Shown piece by piece: positions 1 through 8,597 of a DNA stretch of 64,000 nt. Numbering within the stretch: position 1 is the stretch's first letter; each line of letters begins with the position of its first letter. A program made the position numbers and the translations under genes. The notes below the pieces were generated by a model. That model did not search any database and was not told the origin of the DNA. It saw only the letters and a program-made list of their open reading frames with translations. Source of the stretch: Acidaminobacter sp. (GTDB lineage Bacteria > Bacillota_A > Clostridia > Peptostreptococcales > Acidaminobacteraceae); contig WXFH01000012.1 in NCBI GenBank assembly GCA_009881125.1, positions 1-64,000 of the forward strand, written 5' to 3'.

Positions 1-130
1 CGGTAACCACTGGTTCTTTTTGTCATGCCATGAATTCTTAAAATCTAACTTCATAACTATAATACCCTCAAAACAACTAAGGAGCAGGGATTCAAAGAAT
101 CCCCACCCCAACTATTGACTTAGAGCCAAA

Positions 131-160
131 TAAAAAAAGAGGTGTCTTTGCAGACACCTC
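131..160 (-). terminator. Intrinsic terminator of the SLH protein gene
   Basis: On the minus strand a perfect 9-bp GAGGTGTCT stem with a 4-nt loop is followed by seven T residues, about 17 bp past the stop codon of the surface-protein gene. No gene is visible in bases 1-130. Confidence 0.85.
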
Positions 161-176
161 CATTTTTAAAGATTAA

Positions 177-2585
177 TTATTTTGTAGCAGTTACTTTTGT
201 ATCTTCAGTGATAGCGTTGCCTGCAACGTCAGCTGTACCTTCGCTGTCAACAACTTCTACAACTACTGTTTGGTTAGTGTTGTAATCATTGAGTGTGTAA
301 ATCTCGTACTCGTCTTCATCGATCATCATGAAGCTGTCAAGATCAACAACAACGCCGTTGATTGTAACTTCGAAATCGGTGAGTGCGAACGTTCCAAGAT
401 CTTCACTGAAAGTGAGTGTAATTGTTGAAGAATCAGATTTCTCAGCAGCTTTCAAAACTGGTTTAACGTTATCTGCCAAGCCGTAAACGATTTGGTAGAG
501 GTCGTCAGAATCAATTTCTTCGCCGTCAGAACCGAGAACTTTATTGGAGATTGCAAGTACTACCGGATCGGAATCCTTGATAGCGCCATCAGGAAGCTCA
601 ATCATAACAACATCTTTATCAGCAGACTCAAAGTAAAGTGCTGTGCCAGCTGGAAGTGATGCACCATCAAGTTTGTAGTTTGCAGCTACGAGTGCGCTGG
701 AACCCATTTCATCAGAGAACTCAACATAAATTGTGTTGTCAGAGCCGTATACATCAACGACCATGATGTCATCAGAAGAAGCGGATTTCTTAACAGTTGT
801 AGTAAATGCTTTGTTACCATTACCAGACTCATCTTCAACAGTACCTTTAGCAACAGTAAGTGTGAAAGTACCGGAACCGATACCGTCAATACCCATGTCT
901 ACTGAAAGAATTGTCTCATCTTCATCTGTATCTTCTACGATCATAAGACCTGCTACAGCAAGTTTTACGCCATCTTCGTCAACAACGAGAACATCTGTAG
1001 TTGCATAATCATCAGCAAGAACGATGATTTCATCGAAGCGAAGCTCAAAGTACTGATCGTCAACAACTTTGCTTTGGCCAGCAAGAAGAGCTGGTGAAGT
1101 TGTGTCAAGTGACATTTTGAGTGTAGTTGTATATTTGCTGCCATACATATCGTTTACAGCTGCTTGATAAGAAGTAACTGTGACTGCGAGATTAAAGACA
1201 TCATCGCCATCATCATACATGTCGTCAGCAAGAGTAGGGTCAACAGAAACTACCCAAACATCTGCCTCGTCCATAACTACGTCAGTTACGATGTCAATAC
1301 CACCATTTTTAGCAGTAACAGTTGGAGCATATTTAAGGTTCTTTGTGAATTCGATTTCGAACTCATAATCGCTTGTTTGCTCGACGCCAACAACTACCGG
1401 AGCTGCATCAGTATCAGAGATGATGAATGATGTAGCAATAAAGCCAGCAACATTAGCGTCATCTTGAAGGTCTTCAACATTAGCAAAAGTAGCGGTGTAC
1501 TTACCGTCTTCAAGATCAAGATCCTGAATATCGATTTCGAGTTCTTTAACTGGCTCTGTGAGGTCATACTCGTCGCCATCAGTCATAGCAACGCCGTCAA
1601 CTTTAACAAGACCAATTGCGCCAACATACTCGTTGAAAGTAACTGTGAGAATATTGGAATCAACTTCAGCAGAAACTACTTCTGGAGCTGCATCATCATA
1701 GAAGATGAAAACAGTTTTGTAGTCAGCGCCAAGCTCATTCATATCAGCGTCAAGAAGGTCTTCGCTGACAGTAACATTGATTGAAGTGATAGCTTGAGCA
1801 GCATCTTCAAGTGTAAGAATGACTACATTTGTCTTGTCGCGTTCTGCTTCGAAATCAATGCTGTCAAGCTCAACGCTTCCAACTTTGAGTTCGTAGTTTT
1901 CTTCATCTTCAGCAGAACCTTCGTTCACAGCTTTAGTGAAGACGATTTCAATTTCATTTGCGTTAAGTGCTTTTACAGAAGAGACTGCAAGCACTGCAGG
2001 TTGCATGTAGCCAAGCTTAACGCCAAGAGCAACTGCTTCGCCTTTAACGTTTGTATTCAAAGTTGTGTACATAACTTTGAACAGGTCGCCACGAAGGATG
2101 CTGCTAGTAGCAGGTGTGCTGACACCAGCCATAAGGCCTTTAGCAGTAGCAACTTCTACAGCGTTTGCCCATGTGAAGTCAACATCAGCTTCATAGCCAA
2201 GAGCTTTGAGCATGAAAACTGCGACTTCTTGTGCAGTGACTGCACCAGCTGGGTTGAACATGCCAGCGCCAACGCCTGCAGTCCACTCGTTCATTTCAGC
2301 ATAAGCAATGTAAGGAACTGCCCAGCTGAAGCCAGCAAGATCAGTGAAAGTTGAAGGAAGCGCAAAAGATTTTGCCTCTTCAAATTTACCCATCATTCTA
2401 GCCATAATTACCATCATTTCTGCGCGGTTCAAGTTCTGATCTTCATTGAGGTTACCGTTTTCGTCACCTGCAAGAAGGTTCATCCCCTTAAGAATTTCGC
2501 CTGCTGTTTGATCAGCTGCAAAACCCATTGGGATCATTCCTAACACTAACACGAGTGCCAGGACGAGAGAAAGTACTCTCTTCAT
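177..2585 (-). CDS. SLH-domain surface protein, possible S-layer protein
   Basis: This is an exported protein of about 802 residues. It begins with a signal peptide (charged MKR, a hydrophobic core and a cut near FAA). Residues about 25-200 look like S-layer homology repeats, for example NRAEMMVIMARMMG, the type that binds secondary cell-wall polymer. The rest, about 200-800, is a string of acidic beta-sandwich, Ig-like modules rich in Asp and Val, such as ITLTFSEDLG near the C-terminus. I prefer the ATG at 2585, nine bases after GGAGG; an in-frame TTG six bases upstream is too close to that site. A good promoter (2713-2741) and a strong terminator (131-160) make it a monocistronic unit. Size, acidity and architecture fit an S-layer or abundant surface protein. 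Its role as the main S-layer protein is inferred. Confidence 0.85.
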   Translation of the reverse strand: MKRVLSLVLALVLVLGMIPMGFAADQTAGEILKGMNLLAGDENGNLNEDQNLNRAEMMVIMARMMGKFEEAKSFALPSTFTDLAGFSWAVPYIAYAEMNEWTAGVGAGMFNPAGAVTAQEVAVFMLKALGYEADVDFTWANAVEVATAKGLMAGVSTPATSSILRGDLFKVMYTTLNTNVKGEAVALGVKLGYMQPAVLAVSSVKALNANEIEIVFTKAVNEGSAEDEENYELKVGSVELDSIDFEAERDKTNVVILTLEDAAQAITSINVTVSEDLLDADMNELGADYKTVFIFYDDAAPEVVSAEVDSNILTVTFNEYVGAIGLVKVDGVAMTDGDEYDLTEPVKELEIDIQDLDLEDGKYTATFANVEDLQDDANVAGFIATSFIISDTDAAPVVVGVEQTSDYEFEIEFTKNLKYAPTVTAKNGGIDIVTDVVMDEADVWVVSVDPTLADDMYDDGDDVFNLAVTVTSYQAAVNDMYGSKYTTTLKMSLDTTSPALLAGQSKVVDDQYFELRFDEIIVLADDYATTDVLVVDEDGVKLAVAGLMIVEDTDEDETILSVDMGIDGIGSGTFTLTVAKGTVEDESGNGNKAFTTTVKKSASSDDIMVVDVYGSDNTIYVEFSDEMGSSALVAANYKLDGASLPAGTALYFESADKDVVMIELPDGAIKDSDPVVLAISNKVLGSDGEEIDSDDLYQIVYGLADNVKPVLKAAEKSDSSTITLTFSEDLGTFALTDFEVTINGVVVDLDSFMMIDEDEYEIYTLNDYNTNQTVVVEVVDSEGTADVAGNAITEDTKVTATK

Positions 2586-2712
2586 CTGCAAATTCCTCCC
2601 TTTTAATAAGTGTGTGAAGGGTATTGTACTGCGCCTTCAGCCTTACCCTTCTCAGAGGCTGTCGACTTTGTTCTTCTGATGCAGAGTTTTGAAACTCCAC
2701 CTTCTGCAACAG

Positions 2713-2741
2713 ATTATACCATTTGGTAGGAAGTGGAGCAA
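2713..2741 (-). promoter_or_regulatory. Sigma-70/A-type promoter of the SLH protein gene
   Basis: The minus strand reads TTGCTC (2736-2741), 17 bp, then TATAAT (2713-2718). Transcription would start near 2706, giving a leader of about 120 nt before the ATG at 2585. A long leader is common for abundant surface-protein mRNAs. Confidence 0.7.
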
Positions 2742-2918
2742 CTAGCCAAATGTTTTGTAATACAACTGTAAAATGAGACTTACTGAGCTCTACATGAGCA
2801 TTATACCTTAGTTTCACTCAGTTTGCCGTTACAGTTATATTACATATCGCAAAACGGCCAAAGCCGCAAATGCCAATGGTTTGACAGATTGATGTAAAAT
2901 TTTCGCAATACTTGTTTC

Positions 2919-2988
2919 TGTGGATTTTGTGGATAACCTATAATTTGCATATAAATTTCTTTATACATTCTGTGTATACTGTGGATTA
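2919..2988. other. Small cluster of DnaA-box-like 9-mers
   Basis: Within 70 bp there are TGTGGATTT (2919-2927), a perfect TGTGGATAA (2928-2936, the complement of TTATCCACA), TGTGTATAC (2971-2979) and TGTGGATTA (2980-2988). All face the same way, and the last overlaps the stop codon of the S41 protease gene. The rest of the 2586-2985 gap holds the surface-protein leader and promoter; nothing else was recognised. Confidence 0.4.
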
Positions 2989-4356
2989 TTGAGATTTCAA
3001 CCATTTCAAACTTTCCTGAAGGGGTTGATCCATTACCTGTAGATTATAACTTTCATAAATTGAGCGATCAACTGATTTTTTCAATGCGGCATCTAAAATA
3101 CCATCTGCTGGCAGACTATTTGACTCTTCATAGTTTAGAATTGCATTTTTAGTTCCAGCGTCATAGATGCCTGTTGCGGCTACAGGATAGCCTAAAATCT
3201 TAAGTCTCTGCTGCAGTGCGTAAAGCACTAAATGATTCTGATCCGTCTGCAATGTGCCAAAATCATAAAAAGGCGCCAGATTCTCGTACAGTGTAAGATC
3301 TGATCTGACTGATTCAATATAGAAATCCGGCGCAACACCAATGTCATTTATTTTGAGACCGTTAGGTCCATAATACTCCGCAACGGTCATCTTGATGCCA
3401 TCTCCTGACAAAAAACGCCGCACTTCCTGAACCGTTCCCTTTCCATATGTCGTTTCGCCAAAGAGTTTGACATTATCCCGCCCTTTCAAAGCTGCCGCCA
3501 AAACCTCCGACGCACTCGCAGAATTAGAATCAATTAATACCGCGACTTTTCCGGAAAAACCTGACAGTCTTGCCTTTTCAACGACATCTGGCTCTCGTCT
3601 GTAGTCAATCGTTACAATTTCAGCGCCCGCCGGCAAAAAGGTACTCGCAATATCTACCGCTACATCCAGATAACCCCCGGGATTCCCCCTCAAATCCAGT
3701 ACAATGTCTGTAATCCCAAGGCTTTGGAAGTTAGCTAGTGCATAACGAACCTGATTGTCCGCATCCTCACCAAAATCCTCTAGCTTAATATACCCTACAT
3801 CTCCAGACAGCATTTTCGTGGTTACGCTTTTAATCGTTATTTTTTGACGCGTCAAATTAAAAGAAAGTTCCCCTGATCGACCAGATCTCAAAATACCCAA
3901 TTGAACCTCAGTACCTGCAGAACCCTTAATCTTTGACACAACAACTTCAAGAGATTGTCCCCTGATGGTTTCACTATTCACTTTTACAACGATATCATCC
4001 GTTAAGATCCCTGCTTTTTCCGCAGGTGAGTCAGGGATAACCTTTTGAACTCTGACATAAGGTTTGTCTTCAATCAAATATAAACCTACGCCTTCAAAGT
4101 TATTGTTCAGTCCATTGAGGAGATCCGTCATTTCCTGTTTTGATAAGTAGGCGCTGTATGGATCTAATATTTCAAACATTCCCCTGATCATACCTTCTGT
4201 CAGCTGGGCATCCTCGACTTCAAGATAATAGTTCTCTTTAATAAAATCCTTCAAAAAACTTGTCGAATCTATTTCTATCTTCACATCCGAAAAAGAAGGA
4301 GTCATTAATGATACAATCATTATTGCCAAAATAAGAAGCAACTTAAAATTTCTCAT
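2986..4356 (-). CDS. S41-family C-terminal processing protease
   Basis: This is a serine protease of the CtpA/CtpB type, membrane-anchored or secreted, that cleaves C-terminal regions of exported proteins. The start is ATG 4356, eight bases after GGGAGGT; an upstream in-frame extension lacks a ribosome site. The order is: N-terminal hydrophobic signal (about residues 5-20), PDZ domain (about 85-165), S41 core (about 190-350) and a C-terminal peptidoglycan-binding-1-like repeat (about 385-440). The Ser-Lys dyad is visible as Ser in SNSASASE and Lys in TTYGKGTVQ; the substrate-groove motif LDLRGNPGG is also present. It stands alone, with its stop just left of a DnaA-box-like cluster. A role in cell-wall or sporulation signalling is possible but cannot be told from sequence. 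Confidence 0.9.
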   Translation of the reverse strand: MRNFKLLLILAIMIVSLMTPSFSDVKIEIDSTSFLKDFIKENYYLEVEDAQLTEGMIRGMFEILDPYSAYLSKQEMTDLLNGLNNNFEGVGLYLIEDKPYVRVQKVIPDSPAEKAGILTDDIVVKVNSETIRGQSLEVVVSKIKGSAGTEVQLGILRSGRSGELSFNLTRQKITIKSVTTKMLSGDVGYIKLEDFGEDADNQVRYALANFQSLGITDIVLDLRGNPGGYLDVAVDIASTFLPAGAEIVTIDYRREPDVVEKARLSGFSGKVAVLIDSNSASASEVLAAALKGRDNVKLFGETTYGKGTVQEVRRFLSGDGIKMTVAEYYGPNGLKINDIGVAPDFYIESVRSDLTLYENLAPFYDFGTLQTDQNHLVLYALQQRLKILGYPVAATGIYDAGTKNAILNYEESNSLPADGILDAALKKSVDRSIYESYNLQVMDQPLQESLKWLKSQ

Positions 4357-4459
4357 CCTCTTCAACCTCCCGCTAAAGCCCGTCTCTATCATTATAGCCC
4401 TTAATCCAAGTCCGCGCAAACGTTTCAGAGGAATTTAATAACTTTATGTCAACATGAAA

Positions 4460-4488
4460 CGGGCCGAAGCAATTGCTCCGACCCGTTT
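4460..4488. terminator. Hairpin after the molybdenum hydroxylase operon
   Basis: An inverted repeat with AAACGGG and CCCGTTT arms and nearly continuous inner pairing lies 30 bp past the stop of the molybdopterin subunit gene. The T-run is short, so termination may be incomplete. Confidence 0.55.
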
Positions 4489-4516
4489 ATAACAACACTG
4501 TGATTTCAATTGAAGA

Positions 4517-6823
4517 TTAAACGTCGTAACCCATCTTACCCAAGATAATCTTCTCAGGCGTTACCGGCAGCTTTCTGATCCGAACACCTGTAGCGTTGAA
4601 GATGGCGTCCGCAATCGCCGGGCTCGGCGTATTGATGCAGACCTCGCCTACAGACTTGCCACCAAACGGACCGGATGGCTCGTAGCTTTCAACAAAGTCT
4701 ACAGTGATCTTAGGCACGTCGCTGCGGGTCGGGATCTTGTACTCCAGGAGAGAGTTGGTTTTCAACTTGCCATCAATAAACTTGACATCCTCGAAGACTG
4801 CCATACCCATACCTTGAACCAGCCCGCCCTCCATCTGGATTAATGCCAGCTTAGGGTTGAGGATGGCGCCGCCATCTACAGAAGCGACATAATCAATGAT
4901 CTCAAACTCACCGGTTTCCATATCCACTTCAACCTCAGCAAAGCCTGCAAGGAACGGCGGCGGGGATTTCTCCGTAACATGGGAGCCGTGGCCAACCAAT
5001 TGCTTCTGATTCTTGACATAGAGAAGCTTCATAGCCAGATCCGCAAGATTGATGGACTTTTCGCCGCAGAAGACGCGCTCGCCGTCATATTCGCACTGCT
5101 CAGGAGCTTCTTCGATCATTGCAGCACCTTCGTTAAGGATTTGGGATCTAATGTCCTCAGCGGCATTGATGACCGCTGTTCCGGTAATATAAGTTGTACT
5201 GGAGGCGTACGCACCGACGTCAAACGGCGTCACGTCTGTATCCGAGGAGTGAACGCTGATCTTCTCAAGAGGTACACTGAGCACCTCAGCGGCGATCTGA
5301 GCCAATACCGTATCAGAGCCCGTGCCCAGATCCGTAGCGCCCATCATGAGGTTAAAGCTGCCATCTTCGTTCAACTTAATGATGGCCGCGCCCATGTCGA
5401 TGCTCGGAATGCCGGAACCCTGCATGGAAAGCGCCATGCCGACGCCTCTGACTTTATTTCCGTTGACCTGAGGCTTGCCATATTTCTCATCCCACCCAAT
5501 GAGCTTTTTTCCATGCTCAATACAAGTGGACATTTTGTTGTTTTCAATGAGTTTAAGCGGTTTTTTAATGCCATCTGAGCCAAAGGCTCTATAGACCAGA
5601 TGGGTTTCCCCTTCTGCAGTATGGTTGAGTTCACGAATACGGCATGGGTCCATGCCCATTTCAAAGGCTAACTCATTGATGGCAGACTCGATCGCGAAGA
5701 CACCCTGTGTGGTGCCATAACCGCGAAGTGCGCCGCCCGGCGTACGGTTCGTATAGACGACATTGCCCTCAAAGTCAAAGGCGTCCATTTTGTTGTACAT
5801 GGAGATGACTTTGAGGCACGCGGCGCTGAAAACGGTGCGGGCGTGCTCGCCATAGGCGCCAGTGTCGGAGATGCCGTTGACTTTGATGGCGCGAATGATG
5901 CCGGCATCATCGGCGCCTACTTTATAAGTAAAGACCATAGGATGGCGTGTATAGGTGGATTCGAAAGCTTCCTTGCGGGTGTAGGTCAGCATGGAAGGAC
6001 GGCCGGTTTTCAGAGTAACGAAAGCCGTGTAAAACTCCGTATGGAGAGCCTGCTTGCCGCCAAAGCCGCCGCCTATGCGAGGCTTGATCACGCGGATCTT
6101 GGACACCGGGAGGTCAAGGGCATGGGCCAAAATTCTGCGTGCATGGAACGGTACCTGTGTGGAAGTTGTAACAACCAAGCGGTCATTGTGATCCAGGTGA
6201 GCGTTGGAACGGTGAGTTTCCATCATAACGTGAGCCTGGGCCTGGGTGTAATACTTGTGCTCAACCACATGGGTACACTTGCTGAAGGCATCCTCAAGGT
6301 TGCCGTAAGCGAGAACGTAGGTCGCTGCAATATTGTTCTCTACATCAACCCCTGAAGGAATTTTCTCAACAACGCCTTCCGGGTGAATGACGGACGGATG
6401 ACCAATAGCCTTCTCGGCGTCGACTACCGGCTCAAAGACTTCATACTCCACTTTGATGAGCTTCATGGCCTCTTCTGCAGCACGCTCAGTCTCAGCGGCA
6501 ATGATGGCCACTTCATCACCTACATAGCGGACATATTCGTCCAGCATGCGCTTGTCGTAGTTGGACGGCTCAGGGAAGTTCTGGCCGGCGCGGGTGTATT
6601 GGGTTTTAGGTACGTCATAGTGAGTGTATACTGCAACGACGCCTTCAAGGGCAAGTGCCGCGGAAGTGTCAATATTCACGATCCGCGCGAAAGGATGCGG
6701 GCTGCGAAGCAGTTTAACCGTTAAATGACTCTTGGTATCGTAGAGGTCTTCCGTATAAGCCGGCGCGCCCATTGCGAGGCGGATGCCGTCCTTTTTGTCA
6801 TAAGATTTACCGATCACCTTCAT
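4517..6823 (-). CDS. Molybdenum hydroxylase, molybdopterin-binding large subunit
   Basis: This is the catalytic subunit (768 aa) of a xanthine-dehydrogenase-family enzyme, which hydroxylates an aromatic heterocycle or aldehyde at a molybdenum centre. The two-part aldehyde oxidase/xanthine dehydrogenase fold is clear: an N-terminal hammerhead domain (TSAALALEGVVAVYT) and a long Mo-binding region with GGGFGGKQ near residue 240. The C-terminal GPFGGKSVGE motif places the catalytic Glu near residue 727. It is the last gene of a three-gene operon, three bases after the iron-sulfur subunit. Substrate (xanthine, hypoxanthine, nicotinate or other) cannot be decided; no purine-pathway gene is adjacent. 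In related Clostridia such enzymes can carry labile selenium, but nothing here shows that. Confidence 0.88.
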   Translation of the reverse strand: MKVIGKSYDKKDGIRLAMGAPAYTEDLYDTKSHLTVKLLRSPHPFARIVNIDTSAALALEGVVAVYTHYDVPKTQYTRAGQNFPEPSNYDKRMLDEYVRYVGDEVAIIAAETERAAEEAMKLIKVEYEVFEPVVDAEKAIGHPSVIHPEGVVEKIPSGVDVENNIAATYVLAYGNLEDAFSKCTHVVEHKYYTQAQAHVMMETHRSNAHLDHNDRLVVTTSTQVPFHARRILAHALDLPVSKIRVIKPRIGGGFGGKQALHTEFYTAFVTLKTGRPSMLTYTRKEAFESTYTRHPMVFTYKVGADDAGIIRAIKVNGISDTGAYGEHARTVFSAACLKVISMYNKMDAFDFEGNVVYTNRTPGGALRGYGTTQGVFAIESAINELAFEMGMDPCRIRELNHTAEGETHLVYRAFGSDGIKKPLKLIENNKMSTCIEHGKKLIGWDEKYGKPQVNGNKVRGVGMALSMQGSGIPSIDMGAAIIKLNEDGSFNLMMGATDLGTGSDTVLAQIAAEVLSVPLEKISVHSSDTDVTPFDVGAYASSTTYITGTAVINAAEDIRSQILNEGAAMIEEAPEQCEYDGERVFCGEKSINLADLAMKLLYVKNQKQLVGHGSHVTEKSPPPFLAGFAEVEVDMETGEFEIIDYVASVDGGAILNPKLALIQMEGGLVQGMGMAVFEDVKFIDGKLKTNSLLEYKIPTRSDVPKITVDFVESYEPSGPFGGKSVGEVCINTPSPAIADAIFNATGVRIRKLPVTPEKIILGKMGYDV

Positions 6824-6826
6824 ACA

Positions 6827-7276
6827 CTATACCTCCAAATACTGGCGAATGCCGCGGAGCTGGCCTTCGTAGCCTGTGCAGCGGCAGAGATTGCCGTTGA
6901 GATAGTTTTTGATCTGGTCGTCTGTGGCGCCTTTGCCAAGTTCTTTTTTCATGCCGAGGATTGAGAGGACGAGGCCGGGGCTGCAGAATCCGCACTGCTC
7001 GACGCCTTCACCTACAAGGGCAGAGGCGACTTTTTTCGCTTCTTCGCCGGCGCCTTCGATGGTGGTGACCTCGTGACCATCGGCACGGGCACTTAAATAA
7101 GAGCAGGACAGGACGGGCTTGCCTTCCACCAGAACGGTGCAGAGGCCGCAGGAGCCGGTGTCGCAGCCGCGCTTGACGCTCTTGAAGCCGAGGCTGCGGA
7201 GGGTTTCGAGAAGAAAATCATCCGGGCTGATTTCAGCGGTACGTTTCTTGCCGTTTACAGTCAAAGTTATATTCAT
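6827..7276 (-). CDS. Molybdenum hydroxylase, [2Fe-2S] subunit
   Basis: This small electron-transfer subunit (149 aa) passes electrons from the Mo site through two [2Fe-2S] clusters. The plant-ferredoxin-like cluster is bound by Cys38, Cys43, Cys46 (CDTGSCGLC) and Cys58. The second, all-helical domain has QCGFCSPG and CRCTGY. The ATG follows AAGGAGG closely. It lies between the FAD and Mo subunit genes, with 21-bp and 3-bp gaps. A copy of the repeated CTGCCGATGGTCA-type motif (7074-7085) is embedded in the gene and encodes Ala-Asp-Gly-His. Confidence 0.92.
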   Translation of the reverse strand: MNITLTVNGKKRTAEISPDDFLLETLRSLGFKSVKRGCDTGSCGLCTVLVEGKPVLSCSYLSARADGHEVTTIEGAGEEAKKVASALVGEGVEQCGFCSPGLVLSILGMKKELGKGATDDQIKNYLNGNLCRCTGYEGQLRGIRQYLEV

Positions 7277-7297
7277 AAGAACTGATCCTCCTTAGGC

Positions 7298-8095
7298 CTA
7301 AAGCAGTTTGAGCAGAACGCGCTCGATCAGCGCTGGGGCGACGGCTTTGCGGTATTCTCCGGATGCTCGGAGGTTGGTGGCGAAATCGAGCTCATCGGCA
7401 GCCATTTTGGCGGCGGTTTTAGCGGTCTCTGGGGTAAGGCCATTTTCGTTCAGGTAAGCCATGGCGCCAGTCGCGAGCTTAGCCACGCGCGGGCGGATCC
7501 CAACGGAGATACGGTACTGGCCGTCGCAGACTGAGGCGGCGGCGTTTATAACAGCAAAGTCGCCCTTGGAACGGCGGATGGAGTCGAAAGCGGCCTTCGT
7601 GGTTTCAGGATTCTTGATGACAATTTTTTCAAGGATGTCAAAGCGGCGCTTGCGCTTTGCCAGGAATTCATTGAAGGCCATGCGGCGGTCGCCGTACATG
7701 ACGAGCTCGGCGTCGAGGGCTAGAAGAGCCGTATTAGGGTCAGAGAAAGCGTACTTGCTGTAGGCGGTCGCGCCCAGAGTAGCAAGATTTCGGAACTGGA
7801 CGCCGACGATATACTTCATGGCGTCAGACCACATGCCGGAGAAGCAGTTCTTTAGGTAAGGATCCGTTTCGATGCTGCGGAAGGTCGCCATAGCGCCAAT
7901 TTCCACGGCGTTTTCGATGGGTTTTATGTAGTCGAGGCCGAGGTCAACAAGGTCCACTGCGAGGTCAATCGTTTTGTCGCCAAGCTTCAGCATTAGCATG
8001 CCACCGCCGAGGACCTGAGACTTCTTGTTGGATTTCAGAAGTGTCATGGCCTCGTCCATGGTTTGGGGACGGGCGTATTCGCGAATCGTGAGCAT
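7298..8095 (-). CDS. Molybdenum hydroxylase, FAD-binding subunit
   Basis: This is the flavin subunit (265 aa) of the same enzyme, with the CoxM/XdhB-type FAD-binding domain in the N-terminal two thirds (LGGGMLMLKLG; ATLGATAYSKYA) and the CO-dehydrogenase flavoprotein C-terminal domain after about residue 160. It would hand electrons from the iron-sulfur subunit to an acceptor. The start is ATG 8095, eight bases after GGAGG; a TTG two codons upstream is less likely. It is the first gene of the operon and is preceded by a 0.65-kb leader containing two structured segments and a long palindrome. Confidence 0.87.
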   Translation of the reverse strand: MLTIREYARPQTMDEAMTLLKSNKKSQVLGGGMLMLKLGDKTIDLAVDLVDLGLDYIKPIENAVEIGAMATFRSIETDPYLKNCFSGMWSDAMKYIVGVQFRNLATLGATAYSKYAFSDPNTALLALDAELVMYGDRRMAFNEFLAKRKRRFDILEKIVIKNPETTKAAFDSIRRSKGDFAVINAAASVCDGQYRISVGIRPRVAKLATGAMAYLNENGLTPETAKTAAKMAADELDFATNLRASGEYRKAVAPALIERVLLKLL

Positions 8096-8158
8096 GAACA
8101 AATCCTCCTCTAAATGAAGTTGCGTGGGAATAACCTTATCTTTAGCAATGCTGTTAGT

Positions 8159-8281
8159 GAAACAGCTTAGAAGCGAGCGATGCTAGGCGCGTGGGACTTT
8201 GGCGACATGAGCATACTTTGAGGTATGTGATTGAGCCAAAGTCCCACGCAACAACGCAGCGCGAAGCTTATAAGCTGTTTC
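8159..8281. repeat. Nested long palindrome in the hydroxylase leader
   Basis: Outer 11-bp arms GAAACAGCTTA (8159-8169) and TAAGCTGTTTC (8271-8281) enclose perfect 15-bp arms (8189-8203 and 8235-8249, starting GCGTGGGAC). The centre holds a further CATAC/GTATG hairpin. The layout is that of a miniature palindromic element or a stable RNA fold. It sits about 65 bp before the start of the FAD subunit gene. Confidence 0.7.
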
Positions 8282-8291
8282 ATTTGAATCC

Positions 8292-8424
8292 TTCGCCGGA
8301 TGGACCGGTTTGAAATACCAGATCCGTCCGCGAGTGCGTCATGGGGGGCATGACATCATTCTTTTGAGCGGCTTTTCAGTTAGCAGCGCTCGGCTTAGCG
8401 CCCGCAGCCTGTCCGGCCGGCGAA
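8292..8424 (-). ncRNA. Candidate structured leader RNA domain before the Mo-hydroxylase operon
   Basis: On the minus strand 5' TTCGCCGG (8417-8424) pairs with CCGGCGAA (8292-8299). The helix continues after one mismatch through GGAC/GTCC, giving about 13 bp that close a loop of about 105 nt. Inside are further hairpins: GCGCT/AGCGC, GTCATG/CATGAC and GGT/ACC. It lies in the leader of a molybdopterin enzyme. A cofactor- or purine-sensing riboswitch is an untested idea; I could not match it to a family from memory. Confidence 0.4.
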
Positions 8425-8430
8425 AGACTC

Positions 8431-8474
8431 AAAAATAAAAGTCAGCGCAAGGTATATATACCCTGAGCTGACTT
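8431..8474 (-). terminator. Leader terminator/attenuator upstream of the Mo-hydroxylase operon
   Basis: On the minus strand AAGTCAGC (8467-8474) pairs with GCTGACTT (8439-8446) around an inner GGTATATATACC hairpin. It is followed by a T-rich tail (TTATTTTT). It ends a transcript of about 131 nt from the promoter at 8569-8597, so it acts either as an attenuator or as the end of a small RNA. Confidence 0.8.
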
Positions 8475-8562
8475 GTTTAAGACTTAAAGATTCTCAAGCA
8501 CGATCCAGCAATGCTATTGAAGTTGGATGTTTTTCGGTGAACATGGCGTTTCCCCGAACCAC
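8432..8562 (-). ncRNA. Unidentified 131-nt leader or small RNA
   Basis: It is bounded by a consensus promoter and an intrinsic terminator. Predicted hairpins in order: CCCG/CGGG (loop UGGUU), AUGUU/AACAU (loop CACCGAA), and a longer stem UCCA-CAAU/AUUG-UGGA. The first loop contains GG and the second CC, so a loop-loop contact is possible. No open reading frame is evident. It is not 4.5S (SRP) RNA, since the GGAAGGAAGCAG-type loop is absent, and it lacks purine-riboswitch core bases. Confidence 0.5.
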
Positions 8563-8568
8563 GGGATT

Positions 8569-8597
8569 ATTATACGTCCGTGACTACAAATTGTCAA
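8569..8597 (-). promoter_or_regulatory. Consensus sigma-70/A-type promoter of the hydroxylase leader
   Basis: On the minus strand TTGACA (8592-8597) and TATAAT (8569-8574) are separated by exactly 17 bp; both hexamers match consensus perfectly. The start point is about 8562. Confidence 0.88.

Noticed and set aside
8300..8335. TPP-riboswitch-like GATCTGGTA segment
   Set aside because: The CTGAGA box and the rest of the thiamine aptamer are absent.
8566..8580. GTATAAT-like J1/2 element of a purine riboswitch in the hydroxylase leader
   Set aside because: The TATAAT is the -10 box of a consensus promoter, and the purine-riboswitch core bases (TCTACC-type junction and GACTA) are missing.
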